From Paludibacteraceae bacterium (lineage in GTDB: Bacteria; Bacteroidota; Bacteroidia; Bacteroidales; Paludibacteraceae), in NCBI GenBank assembly GCA_017464025.1, contig JAFUEI010000034.1, forward strand, positions 1 through 58,791: 58,791 nt of DNA. The letters run 5' to 3'. The notes below the pieces were generated by a model, which worked only from the letters and a program-made list of their open reading frames with translations, was not told where the DNA came from and did not search any database. Each line of letters opens with the position of its first letter. The stretch's first letter is position 1. Positions 17,643 to 25,885 of this stretch are shown here, piece after piece. The position numbers and the translations under genes were made by a program.

Positions 17643-17674
17643 TTTGCGTATGTCGGAAAAAGGCAGTACCTTTG
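17643..17674 (+). promoter_or_regulatory. Promoter of tRNA-Val
   Basis: TTTG (17643-17646), 20-bp spacer, TACCTTTG (17667-17674): an exact match to the Bacteroidetes consensus, 36 nt before the mature tRNA. Confidence 0.7.
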
Positions 17675-17710
17675 CACCCGCAAATGAGGAACACATCCTC
17701 TGAAGCAATA

Positions 17711-17785
17711 GGGCGCTTAGCGCAGCTGGTTTAGAGCATCTGCCCTACAAGCAGAGGGTCGGCGGTTCGAATCCGTCAGCGCCCA
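17711..17785 (+). tRNA. tRNA-Val (anticodon TAC)
   Basis: Cloverleaf with acceptor stem GGGCGCT/AGCGCCC, anticodon stem TCTGC/GCAGA and loop CCTACAA, TTCGAAT T-loop, discriminator A. The CCA end is not encoded. Monocistronic, followed at once by a terminator. Confidence 0.95.
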
Positions 17786-17786
17786 C

Positions 17787-17816
17787 AAAAGAGGATTACG
17801 AAAGTAGTCCTCTTTT
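17787..17816 (+). terminator. Terminator of tRNA-Val
   Basis: Stem AAAAGAGGATTAC / GTAGTCCTCTTTT with a GAAA tetraloop and one mismatched pair, ending in a T run. It separates the tRNA from engB. Confidence 0.8.
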
Positions 17817-17907
17817 ATTGTTTCATAGTCAGGAGGTTCCAACCGTTCCGTTCGTCCCTGAAAGCGACAAGCCGGAAGCCAGCACCTCCGCAAAGCCTCC
17901 GCTTCCT

Positions 17908-18501
17908 ATGATAAAATACGCCAATTTCGTCATTTCCAGTCCCGACGTGATGCAGTGTCCCCAGTCGGCGTTGCCGGAGTATGCCTTCATCGGGCGCAGC
18001 AACGTGGGCAAATCGTCGCTCATCAATATGCTATGCGGGCGCAAGGACCTGGCAAAAACATCGGCCAAGCCCGGCAAGACACTGCTGATAAACCATTTCC
18101 TTATTAACAACGAGTGGCATCTGGTGGACCTTCCCGGCTATGGGTTTGCGCAAGCCGGCAAGACGCAGCGAGAGCAGTTGCGACGTATGATAGAGCGCTA
18201 TTGCCTGCTGCGCAACCAGCTCGTTTCACTCTTTGTGCTCATCGACTGCCGTCTTGAGCCGCAACCGATTGATCTGGCCTTTATGCAATGGCTCGGCGAA
18301 CAGCAGATTCCCTTCGCCATCGTCTTCACCAAAGCTGACAAACTGGGGCGCCAGAGTCTGCAGACCAATATCGAAGCCTATAAGCAACGCCTGCTGGAGA
18401 CGTGGGAGGAGCTTCCTCCCGTCTTCGTCACCTCCAGCGAGAAGACCACCGGCGGCGAAGAAATCGTTCAGTATATAGAAAACATCAACCGCACCTTATA
18501 A
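17908..18501 (+). CDS. engB: Ribosome biogenesis GTPase EngB (YihA/YsxC)
   Basis: Essential GTPase that helps assemble the large ribosomal subunit. 197 residues, the family length. G1 P-loop GRSNVGKSS at 29-37, G3 DLPGYG at 74-79, G4 TKAD near 138 and a final TSS (G5) motif are all visible. An open frame extends back to a TTG inside the tRNA terminator; the ATG at 17908 was chosen because it gives the usual MIKYANF-like N-terminus. It is followed after 23 nt by a lipoprotein gene and may lead a three-gene operon. Confidence 0.93.
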   Translation: MIKYANFVISSPDVMQCPQSALPEYAFIGRSNVGKSSLINMLCGRKDLAKTSAKPGKTLLINHFLINNEWHLVDLPGYGFAQAGKTQREQLRRMIERYCLLRNQLVSLFVLIDCRLEPQPIDLAFMQWLGEQQIPFAIVFTKADKLGRQSLQTNIEAYKQRLLETWEELPPVFVTSSEKTTGGEEIVQYIENINRTL

Positions 18502-18524
18502 TAATATATAGAGAACCGTACGTC

Positions 18525-19640
18525 ATGAGAAAACAAATCTGCCTTGCCTTTGTATGCGCCCTACTGCTCACCGGCTGCCGGCATGAAGATACCGGCCTGA
18601 TGCCACCCGTCCCCGAGGGACAGTACGCCCGGGGGTTCGTGCTGACGGAGCATGAGGGCTGCACGGAAGTAGTGATAGCCGATCCGTGGCAGAAAGGCCG
18701 CATCATGCAGCGCTACTATCTGGTGAAGCGCGGCTCCGGTGTTCAGAGCCGTCCCGACGGAATCGTCCTTGAGGTGCCCATACGCCGCTTGGCGGCTACC
18801 AGTTGCACACATGTGGGGTTTCTCGACGCCCTGAACGAGACCGGATCGCTGTGCGGCATCTGCTCGCCATGGCTGGTCTATACACCCGTTCCGTCGGTCG
18901 AAGACGGTTGTGCCGACCTTGGCGATGCCATGCAGGTGAACGGCGAACGCGTGTTGCTCACCCATCCTGAGGCCGTAATGATCAGCACCTACGCGCAGGG
19001 CGATGGTGTGCGCCAGTATTTGCAGAAATCGGGTGTTCCGCTGATATATAACAACGAGTGGACCGAAGCACATCCGCTGGCTCGGGCCGAGTGGATACGG
19101 CTTGTCGGGGCCTTCTACGACAAACAGGCCGAGGCCGACAGCATCTTCCGCGAGGTGGAAAACAGCTATAACAGCCTGCGCAGCCGCGTGCTGCAGGCAG
19201 CCCCCCGCAAACGCAGCGTGATGGCTGGCAACAACTTCCGCGGCACATGGTACATGCCTTCGGGAAAAGTCTATACGGGACAGCTCTACCGCGATGCCGG
19301 CGCATCCTATTTCTATGAGAACGACACCTCCGACGGCAGCATACCGCTGTCCATCGAGACCGTGGTTCTGAACTTCCGCGATGCCGATGTATGGGTCAAT
19401 AGCACGGCCCGCACCCTGCAGGAACTGGCAGAACTGGACAGCAAGCACACATGGTTCAAGGCATGGCAGACAGGCGAGGTCTATAACTTCCTGAAGCGGA
19501 CAAGCGAGATGGGAGCCAACGATTTCTGGGAGAGTGCCGTGGTGCATCCCGAGCGGCTGTTGGCCGACCTTGTGTGGGTGCTGTATCCCGAACTCATGCC
19601 TGCCGACTACGAGCCCTACTACACCTGCCGCCTTCCTTGA
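18525..19640 (+). CDS. ABC transporter substrate-binding lipoprotein (BtuF/FepB type)
   Basis: Lipoprotein of 371 residues with lipobox LLLTGC, so anchored in a membrane facing the periplasm. The sequence follows the helical-backbone binding-protein fold used for iron siderophores, haem or cobalamin (two lobes; a central segment with VMISTYAQGDG, then PLIYNNEWTEAHPLARAEWI typical of the linker region). No permease or ATPase gene is next to it, which is unusual, since these normally sit in an operon with fecCD-type genes. Ligand unknown. Placed between engB and a UspA-like gene, with 23- and 27-nt spacers. Confidence 0.8.
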   Translation: MRKQICLAFVCALLLTGCRHEDTGLMPPVPEGQYARGFVLTEHEGCTEVVIADPWQKGRIMQRYYLVKRGSGVQSRPDGIVLEVPIRRLAATSCTHVGFLDALNETGSLCGICSPWLVYTPVPSVEDGCADLGDAMQVNGERVLLTHPEAVMISTYAQGDGVRQYLQKSGVPLIYNNEWTEAHPLARAEWIRLVGAFYDKQAEADSIFREVENSYNSLRSRVLQAAPRKRSVMAGNNFRGTWYMPSGKVYTGQLYRDAGASYFYENDTSDGSIPLSIETVVLNFRDADVWVNSTARTLQELAELDSKHTWFKAWQTGEVYNFLKRTSEMGANDFWESAVVHPERLLADLVWVLYPELMPADYEPYYTCRLP

Positions 19641-19667
19641 CAACAGCCACATTCACACACCGTCCGC

Positions 19668-20339
19668 ATGACATTTCTCCTTGTATATAACACGCGTACG
19701 CCTGAAGAGCACCGCACCTTCGCCCGCCGTCTGGCAGAGCAGATGGGCAAGCAGTACGTTGAGACCGGCAGCATCCCCGACGATGTAGAGACTTTCTGCG
19801 ACGACAACGGCATTGACATGCTCTTCATCTCCTGCAGCAATAGCCGGAACGAGGTACAACGCTGGCTCGACCGGTGCCGCACGCTCCGTCTGCCCTACGT
19901 ATTCCTCACAGGCACCATGACGAAAGTACAACCTGTCAGCCGCATTCTGATGCCAGTAACACTGTTGGAAGAGGAAGTGCACAAAGCTCAGACTGCCGCC
20001 CACATCAGCCGTTTCACAGGAGCGCATATCATACTGCTTCGCGCACACGACTACGGCAGCAAGGCCCGACAGAACACGCAAAAAATCATCACGTTGCTCG
20101 ACAAATTCAGTCTTTCTTACGAAGAACACGAAGCCCGTAAGGACAGCTTCGCCATCACGCGCGAGCTGAGCGACCGCCAGCGTGAGTTCGTGCCCGACCT
20201 GCTCATCCTCACGGCTTCGCGCGACTACGGGCTCGACGACATCGTGTTCGGACCGCCCGAACGGCATGCCATCCGGCGCTCAACGGTTCCCGTACTCCTC
20301 CTCAACCCGCGCGGTGACCTCTACGCCCTGTGCGACTGA
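19668..20339 (+). CDS. Universal stress protein family protein
   Basis: Soluble protein of 223 residues with a nucleotide-binding alpha/beta (UspA-like) pattern: a central strand with RILMPVTLLEEEVHKAQTAA, and near the C-terminus the segment FGPPERHAIRRSTVPVLLLNP, which resembles the UspA G-x2-G-x9-G(S/T)-type end with strand VPVLLL. The glycine ATP-binding motif is not textbook, so nucleotide binding is uncertain. Last gene of the engB cluster; a strong terminator follows. Confidence 0.7.
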   Translation: MTFLLVYNTRTPEEHRTFARRLAEQMGKQYVETGSIPDDVETFCDDNGIDMLFISCSNSRNEVQRWLDRCRTLRLPYVFLTGTMTKVQPVSRILMPVTLLEEEVHKAQTAAHISRFTGAHIILLRAHDYGSKARQNTQKIITLLDKFSLSYEEHEARKDSFAITRELSDRQREFVPDLLILTASRDYGLDDIVFGPPERHAIRRSTVPVLLLNPRGDLYALCD

Positions 20340-20355
20340 GACACGACATACGTAC

Positions 20356-20386
20356 AGAAAAGGCTCCTGCATGAGGAGCCTTTTCT
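20356..20386. terminator. Bidirectional terminator between the UspA-like gene and tRNA-Ser
   Basis: Perfect 12-bp stem AGAAAAGGCTCC/GGAGCCTTTTCT with a 7-nt loop; it has an A run on one side and a T run on the other, so it can stop both converging transcripts. Confidence 0.85.
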
Positions 20387-20390
20387 GTTG

Positions 20391-20478
20391 CGGAAGGAGG
20401 GGGATTCGAACCCCCGGTACCCTAATCGAGTACGTCAGTTTAGCAAACTGGTGGTTTCAGCCACTCACCCATCCTTCC
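20391..20478 (-). tRNA. tRNA-Ser (anticodon GCT)
   Basis: Minus-strand cloverleaf: acceptor GGAAGGA/TCCTTCC, anticodon loop TTGCTAA, a long variable arm typical of serine tRNAs, GGTTCGAATCC T-arm and discriminator G. CCA is not encoded. It reads AGC/AGU codons. Confidence 0.95.
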
Positions 20479-20520
20479 TCGTTATGGGCCGATGCCAAAC
20501 GTATTGCTCGAAAGCGGTTG

Positions 20521-20552
20521 CAAAAGTAGTGCATTTTTTTCAATTGACCAAA
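20521..20552 (-). promoter_or_regulatory. Promoter of tRNA-Ser
   Basis: On the minus strand TACTTTTG (20521-20528) with TTTG (20549-20552) 20 bp upstream. It lies back to back with the mltG promoter. Confidence 0.6.
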
Positions 20553-20574
20553 CATTTCTTTCAAAAAAATGTAT

Positions 20575-20582
20575 TAACTTTG
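20575..20582 (+). promoter_or_regulatory. Promoter -7 element of mltG
   Basis: TAACTTTG followed by GCA, only 9 nt before the mltG ATG; a clear TTTG -33 box is not present. The mRNA would have a very short leader. Confidence 0.5.
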
Positions 20583-20591
20583 CAGTCACGT

Positions 20592-21617
20592 ATGAAAAAG
20601 ACAATCCTTGCAATCGTTACGGTATTGCTGCTTGCGCTGGTCGCTCTGGCCGGCGAACAGTATTACCGGCTGTGTGTAAGCAATCTCACGAGCCGCGACG
20701 GGGAAGCGCATCTGGTCTATATCTATCCTGATACGCCGGTTGACAGTCTGCTGCAACTGCTGTCAACCGACTTCGAGACGGCTGCTCCGCGTGTGTTCGC
20801 CTGGCATGCACACCTCATGAAGTTCCGCTATCCGCGCCCCGGATGCTACCGTATCGGGCCTCGCACCGGCGACCTCACCCTCATCCGCAAGCTGCGCGGC
20901 GGCGAACAGACTCCCGTAGAAGTAACCTTCAACCATATCCGCACCCGTGCCCAATTAGCGGCACGTCTGGGAGCCCAGCTGATGCTTGACTCGGCCGATA
21001 TTGCTTCCCGTTTAGAGGACGACTCCTACATGAGCCGCTACGCGCTGAATAAGGCCACGGCCGTCTCGCTCTTCCTGCCTGACACCTACGAGATGTACTG
21101 GACCATCTCCCCCGATGCACTCTTCGAGCGCATGGACATGGCCTACCACCATTTCTGGAACATCGACCGCCAGCAGAAGGCCAAACGCCTCGGTCTGAGC
21201 CGCACGGACGTAGCCACCCTTGCCTCTATTGCGGAAGAGGAGACCAACAAAGATTTTGAATATCCCATCATTGCCGGACTCTACTATAACCGTCTCCGGA
21301 AGGGCATGCCCCTGCAGGCCTGCCCTACCGTGAAGTTCGCCCTGCAGGATTTCTCGCTCCGGCGCATCCTCAACGAACATCTGAAGACGGAATCGCCCTA
21401 CAACACCTACCGCAACAAAGGGCTGCCCCCCGGACCCATCCGCATACCGCGGGCCTCCACGATGGATGCCGTGCTGAACATGCAGCCAAGCAACTATCTC
21501 TATATGTGTGCCTCGGCCGATTTCAACGGCACCCACCACTTCTCCGCCACCTATGCCGAACACGCACGCTACGCACGGCAGTATCAGGCCGAACTCAACA
21601 GGAGAGGAATCCGATGA
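20592..21617 (+). CDS. mltG: Endolytic transglycosylase MltG
   Basis: Inner-membrane anchored enzyme that cuts nascent peptidoglycan glycan strands and so ends their synthesis. 341 residues: an N-terminal membrane helix (about 4-22), a LysM-like subdomain, then the YceG/MltG catalytic domain with ASIAEEETN near 213-221 holding the catalytic Glu, and the conserved YNTYRNKGLPPGPI segment near 277-290. A longer frame through the tRNA is not used; the ATG lies right behind a TAACTTTG element. ispG follows after 27 nt. Confidence 0.92.
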   Translation: MKKTILAIVTVLLLALVALAGEQYYRLCVSNLTSRDGEAHLVYIYPDTPVDSLLQLLSTDFETAAPRVFAWHAHLMKFRYPRPGCYRIGPRTGDLTLIRKLRGGEQTPVEVTFNHIRTRAQLAARLGAQLMLDSADIASRLEDDSYMSRYALNKATAVSLFLPDTYEMYWTISPDALFERMDMAYHHFWNIDRQQKAKRLGLSRTDVATLASIAEEETNKDFEYPIIAGLYYNRLRKGMPLQACPTVKFALQDFSLRRILNEHLKTESPYNTYRNKGLPPGPIRIPRASTMDAVLNMQPSNYLYMCASADFNGTHHFSATYAEHARYARQYQAELNRRGIR

Positions 21618-21644
21618 GGCGTGAGCAACAAAGCAACTGACAGC

Positions 21645-23030
21645 ATGACGACTGAAATATCTTTTTCCCATTCACGACGGCTGACCACGACCGCACAAGC
21701 CGGCAGCCTGTCTATAGGCTCTGACTATCCGATACGCATACAGTCGATGGCCAACACCGATACCAACGATATCGGGGCGTCCGTCCTTCAGGCCCGCCGC
21801 ATCATTGCCGCAGGCGGCGAACTGGTGCGTTTCACCACGCAAGGCAGCCGCGAAGCCGAAAGCCTCGCCCTCATCAGGCAACAGCTGAGGGCCGAAGGCA
21901 TTCAAACCCCGCTTGTGGCCGACGTCCACTTCAACCCCAACGTGGCCGACACCGCCGCCGCATTGGTGGAGAAAGTGCGCATCAACCCGGGCAACTACGT
22001 GGACCCCGCCCGCAAGTTCGTCCATATCGACTATACCGATGCCGAATATGCCGCCGAACTGAAGCGGTTGCGCGAGCGCTTCGTGCGCCTGCTTGACATC
22101 TGCAAGAGGCACCATACTGCCCTGCGTATCGGCGTCAACCACGGCTCGCTCAGCGACCGCATCATGTCGCGCTACGGCGACACGCCGGCCGGCATGGTAG
22201 AGAGTTGTATGGAGTTCCTGCGGATCTGCGTGGAAGAAGGTTTTGCCGACGTGGTTATCTCGGTGAAAGCCTCCACGACACGCGTGATGGTGGAGACGGT
22301 GCGATTGCTAGTCCTCACAATGGACCAAGAGAACATGCACTTCCCGCTGCACTTGGGCGTGACGGAAGCCGGCGAGGGGGAAGACGGCCGGATCCGCTCG
22401 GCCGTAGGTATCGGCGCCCTGCTCAGCGAAGGTATCGGCGACACGGTGCGCGTCTCGCTGAGCGAGGCTCCCGAAGCAGAGATTCCTGTGGCTCGGGAGC
22501 TGGTACGCTGGACCACCTCTGCTGCACCTTCGCTCAGGCACTGCTTCTGCAATGATGGTACATTACATTACCACTCCTCCGATTCCGCCGGATGGAGCGA
22601 CTTCTGCCTGCATGCGGCTGCCGACTTGGGCAAGCCGTTGTTCGACACCGGCTGCAAACAGTTGCTTATCCGGCATCCCGTTTTCAGCCGCGACCAACTG
22701 GACACACTCGCCAAAGACATCCTGCAAGCAGCTGGCGTTGTCCGCTATAAGACGGAATACATTTCCTGCCCGGGCTGCGGACGCACGCTGTTCGACCTGC
22801 AACAGGCAGTGGCCGATGTCAAAGCGGCCACCAGCCACCTGAAAGGACTGAAGATTGCCGTGATGGGCTGCATCGTCAACGGCCCCGGCGAGATGGCCGA
22901 TGCCGACTATGGCTACGTCGGTGCCGGACGCGGACGCGTCAGCCTTTACAAAGGCAAAAACTGCGTGCTGAAGAACATTCCTGAAGACGGGGCAGTACCG
23001 GCTCTGCTCCGTCTGATAGAGGAAGGATAA
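21645..23030 (+). CDS. ispG: 4-hydroxy-3-methylbut-2-enyl diphosphate synthase, short form
   Basis: Radical-type [4Fe-4S] enzyme of the MEP isoprenoid pathway. The TIM-barrel half (about 1-280, opening with SDYPIRIQSMANTDT) and the cluster domain (YISCPGCGRTLFDLQ, then GCIVNGPGE) are intact. Three-domain IspG of Bacteroidetes, Chlamydiae and plants usually has a large A* domain between them and is around 600 residues or more; here the total is 461 and the linker is only about 85 residues, of which roughly half is unlike the E. coli two-domain enzyme (372 residues). It is one uninterrupted frame, so the loss is a deletion, not a frameshift. ATG at 21645 chosen over GTG at 21621. Confidence 0.9.
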   Translation: MTTEISFSHSRRLTTTAQAGSLSIGSDYPIRIQSMANTDTNDIGASVLQARRIIAAGGELVRFTTQGSREAESLALIRQQLRAEGIQTPLVADVHFNPNVADTAAALVEKVRINPGNYVDPARKFVHIDYTDAEYAAELKRLRERFVRLLDICKRHHTALRIGVNHGSLSDRIMSRYGDTPAGMVESCMEFLRICVEEGFADVVISVKASTTRVMVETVRLLVLTMDQENMHFPLHLGVTEAGEGEDGRIRSAVGIGALLSEGIGDTVRVSLSEAPEAEIPVARELVRWTTSAAPSLRHCFCNDGTLHYHSSDSAGWSDFCLHAAADLGKPLFDTGCKQLLIRHPVFSRDQLDTLAKDILQAAGVVRYKTEYISCPGCGRTLFDLQQAVADVKAATSHLKGLKIAVMGCIVNGPGEMADADYGYVGAGRGRVSLYKGKNCVLKNIPEDGAVPALLRLIEEG

Positions 23031-23036
23031 AAAGTA

Positions 23037-23068
23037 TTTTCGTATATCGGCAAAATGTTGTAATTTTG
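23037..23068 (+). promoter_or_regulatory. Promoter of pfp
   Basis: TAATTTTG (23061-23068) followed by CAGG, with TTTT 20 bp upstream as a weak -33 box. It begins just after the ispG stop and leaves an 80-nt leader. Confidence 0.55.
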
Positions 23069-23148
23069 CAGGTTGAACAGACACCCGTCAAACGGCAGGT
23101 GGAAAGTCTGACAAGAAACAAAAGCATTACTTAAAAACAGCGAACTAT

Positions 23149-24804
23149 ATGGTAAAGAAAAGTCCCCTACAGATTGCACGCGGTAACTACCAACCCAAGT
23201 TGCCCGTTGCTCTCAAAGGCAATGTAAAGGTACAGGAAGGAGCGGCCACACAGTCTGTCGCCGATCAGGAAGAAATCAAACAGTTGTTCCCTAACACGTA
23301 CGGTCTGCCGTTGCTCCATCTGGTAGCAGGTGAAGCCGCCAACTATCCCGCCATCAACGTAGGTGTCATCCTGTCAGGCGGTCAGGCCCCCGGCGGCCAC
23401 AACGTCATCGCCGGTCTCTACGACGGTCTGAAGAAACTGAATCCCGCAAGCAAACTCTACGGCTTTCTTGGCGGCCCGAGCGGTCTGATCGAAGGCAACT
23501 ATACGGAGCTTACAGCTGACGTTATTGACGAATACCGCAACACCGGCGGTTTCGACATCATCGGGTCGGGACGTACCAAACTGGAAGAGACATGGCAGTT
23601 CGACAACGGCATCGAGGTGTGCAAGAAGCTGGGCATCACTGCCATCGTGATTATCGGTGGTGACGACAGCAACACCAACGCCTGCGTACTGGCCGAATAC
23701 TACCTGCAGAAGCAGTGCGGCATTCAGGTTATCGGCTGCCCCAAAACCATCGATGGCGACCTGAAAAACGGCATGATTGAGACCAGCTTCGGCTTTGACA
23801 CCGCCTGCAAGGTGTATAGCGAGCTCATCGGTAACATCCAGCGTGATGCCAACAGCGCCAAGAAGTACTGGCACTTCATCCGCCTCATGGGACGCTCAGC
23901 CAGCCATATCGCTCTGGAGTGCGCCCTGCAGAGCCAACCCAACATCTGCATCATCTCGGAAGAGGTAGAAGCCAAGAACATGACGCTGAGCGACATAGTG
24001 GACCAGATAGTCAACGTCATCGTGGCACGCGCAGAGGCCGGTCTTAACTTCGGCACGATTCTTATTCCCGAAGGACTTATCGAGTTCATCCCTGCCATGA
24101 AGCGTCTGATTCGTGAACTCAACGACCTGCTGGCCAACAATGAAGAGTTCGTTGCCCTCAACACCGACGACGAGAAGCGCCAGTACGTTAAAGGCATGCT
24201 CTCGCCCGAGAGCCGTGAGCTGTACCGCTCGCTCCCGAAGGGCATCGCCCGTCAGTTGACCATGGACCGCGACCCCCACGGCAACGTGCAGGTCAGCCAG
24301 ATTGAGACCGAGAAACTGCTCATCGAGATGGTGGCCAAGAATCTGGCCATGCTCAAGGGCGAGGGCAAATACAAAGGCAAGTTCGCCGCTCTTAACCATT
24401 TCTTCGGCTACGAAGGCCGCTGCGCCATCCCCTCCAACTTCGATGCCGACTACTGCTACTCCATCGGCATCACGGCCAGCCACCTCATTGCCGCCGGCAA
24501 GACGGGCTATATGGCCCTCGTGCAGAACCTCACCGAGCCTGCCGTTGACTGGAAGGCAGGCGGTGTGCCCATCACGATGATGATGAATATGGAGCGTCGC
24601 AACGGCAAGATGAAGCCCGTTATCCAGAAGGCCCTTGTTGACCTCAACGGTGCGCCGTTCAAGTATCTGGAAGCCCATCGCGCCGAATGGGCCGACGAGA
24701 ACACAAGCTACGTCTATCCCGGTCCCATCCAGTACTACGGGCCTACCGAAGTATGCGACCAGCCCACCCGCACCCTCATGCTGGAAAAGGGCAGGAACAT
24801 CTGA
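23149..24804 (+). CDS. pfp: Diphosphate-fructose-6-phosphate 1-phosphotransferase
   Basis: PPi-dependent phosphofructokinase: reversibly phosphorylates fructose 6-phosphate with pyrophosphate, saving ATP in glycolysis. 551 residues, the long (beta-subunit-like) clade used in this phylum. The donor loop GGDDSNTN, catalytic [10 protein letters not shown] and substrate segment [14 protein letters not shown] are all present; the Asp in GGDD rather than Gly-Gly-Asp-Gly is the mark of PPi specificity. Monocistronic: own promoter and own terminator. Confidence 0.95.
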   Translation: MVKKSPLQIARGNYQPKLPVALKGNVKVQEGAATQSVADQEEIKQLFPNTYGLPLLHLVAGEAANYPAINVGVILSGGQAPGGHNVIAGLYDGLKKLNPASKLYGFLGGPSGLIEGNYTELTADVIDEYRNTGGFDIIGSGRTKLEETWQFDNGIEVCKKLGITAIVIIGGDDSNTNACVLAEYYLQKQCGIQVIGCPKTIDGDLKNGMIETSFGFDTACKVYSELIGNIQRDANSAKKYWHFIRLMGRSASHIALECALQSQPNICIISEEVEAKNMTLSDIVDQIVNVIVARAEAGLNFGTILIPEGLIEFIPAMKRLIRELNDLLANNEEFVALNTDDEKRQYVKGMLSPESRELYRSLPKGIARQLTMDRDPHGNVQVSQIETEKLLIEMVAKNLAMLKGEGKYKGKFAALNHFFGYEGRCAIPSNFDADYCYSIGITASHLIAAGKTGYMALVQNLTEPAVDWKAGGVPITMMMNMERRNGKMKPVIQKALVDLNGAPFKYLEAHRAEWADENTSYVYPGPIQYYGPTEVCDQPTRTLMLEKGRNI

Positions 24805-24842
24805 AACGCCCCCTTCTCTCATCCGTGAGAAGAACTTCAAGG

Positions 24843-24870
24843 AAAGAGCACCCACACGGTGCTCTTTTGT
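24843..24870 (+). terminator. Terminator of pfp
   Basis: Perfect 10-bp stem AAAGAGCACC/GGTGCTCTTT with a 5-nt loop, running into TTTGTTTTG. Confidence 0.85.
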
Positions 24871-25000
24871 TTTGATAGGATTTTCTTTTGTTTCGCGACC
24901 GACAACAGCCTGCAATGTGGCACGGAAATTGACACCTGCCGAACGGCTCTCCCGCTGAAGGCAGGACCTGCCACTCCCATATTTACACAACCGGAACATC

Positions 25001-25789
25001 ATGACCAATATCCTACTCTCACTGCTCCTCCTGCTCGCCACCGCCACGGCACAAGCCCAGACGCCGGCCCCTGACCGCTTCAACGAAGCCGATATGTACG
25101 ACTGCTACCTCTCGCAGAACAAACAACTCTGGAAAGAATACGTCAACACGGCCGATTGGCAGCAGATGAGCAACAGCGAGCGGCAGCGCCTGCTCAACTA
25201 TGAATACGGATACATCGCTTACGCCATCTCTTGCAAGGAAAAGAACGTGGAACGGATGCTCAACAACTATCTCCGCCACCTGGCCGAGATGGAAGGCCAA
25301 ATGCCCGAGTCCACACGTCTCACCTATCTGGCCGCCGCCTTCTCCTACACCATCTCGGTGAACAAAATCACCATCTTGTCGAATGGTCCAAAGACGTTCA
25401 GTTATTCGGAAAAGGCCGTTCAGACCGACCCCGACAACCCGTATGCACTCACGCTGCGCGGAAGCATCTTCTTCTACTGCCCTAAGACATTCGGCGGCGA
25501 CAAATCCAAAGCCCTCGACTTCGTACAACGGGCCGAGAACCGCTTCCGGCAGACAGGCGATACCGTCAACAACTGGAACTACCGCTCGGCCCAGATGATC
25601 ATCGCTCAATGCTACGAGAAGACGGGCGACAAAGAGGCCGCCATCCGCAAGTGCCGCGAGATTCTGCAAGAGGAGCCCCGCTTCAGCTATATCCGCGACT
25701 GCTACCTGCCCGAACTGTTGGGCGAGAAGCCCCACGACGACACCAACCCGCAGAACATGGGGGCCAGCTTCGTCAGCAGTTTCGAATAA
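25001..25789 (+). CDS. Secreted TPR-like protein of unknown role
   Basis: 262 residues with a signal peptide (cleavage near ATAQAQ, about residue 20). The rest is helical, with TPR-like pairs: a segment around residues 140-175 (EKAVQTDPDNPYALTLRGSI) and one around 200-225 (AQCYEKTGDKEAAIRKCREI). No catalytic motif. Probably a periplasmic protein-protein interaction module. It stands alone between two terminators; no clear promoter box in the 130 nt upstream. Confidence 0.65.
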   Translation: MTNILLSLLLLLATATAQAQTPAPDRFNEADMYDCYLSQNKQLWKEYVNTADWQQMSNSERQRLLNYEYGYIAYAISCKEKNVERMLNNYLRHLAEMEGQMPESTRLTYLAAAFSYTISVNKITILSNGPKTFSYSEKAVQTDPDNPYALTLRGSIFFYCPKTFGGDKSKALDFVQRAENRFRQTGDTVNNWNYRSAQMIIAQCYEKTGDKEAAIRKCREILQEEPRFSYIRDCYLPELLGEKPHDDTNPQNMGASFVSSFE

Positions 25790-25804
25790 CAAGCCGAAGA
25801 GATA

Positions 25805-25848
25805 AAGAAAAACACCGCACTGAGTAGTCAGTGCGGTGCTTTTCTTTA
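25805..25848. terminator. Bidirectional terminator
   Basis: Perfect 11-bp stem CACCGCACTGA/TCAGTGCGGTG with a GTAG loop, flanked by AAAGAAAAA and TTTTCTTT. It separates the convergent TPR and beta-helix genes. Confidence 0.85.
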
Positions 25849-25885
25849 TGCTGTATGTCCTGTCTGCCGCAATGCGGCAGTGCCG

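Noticed and set aside
17818-17907. Longer EngB starting at a TTG
   Set aside because: That start lies in the tRNA-Val terminator, and the extra 30 residues do not look like the conserved EngB N-terminus.
21645-23030. IspG as a frameshifted or broken gene
   Set aside because: The frame is continuous and both domains flanking the short linker are intact.
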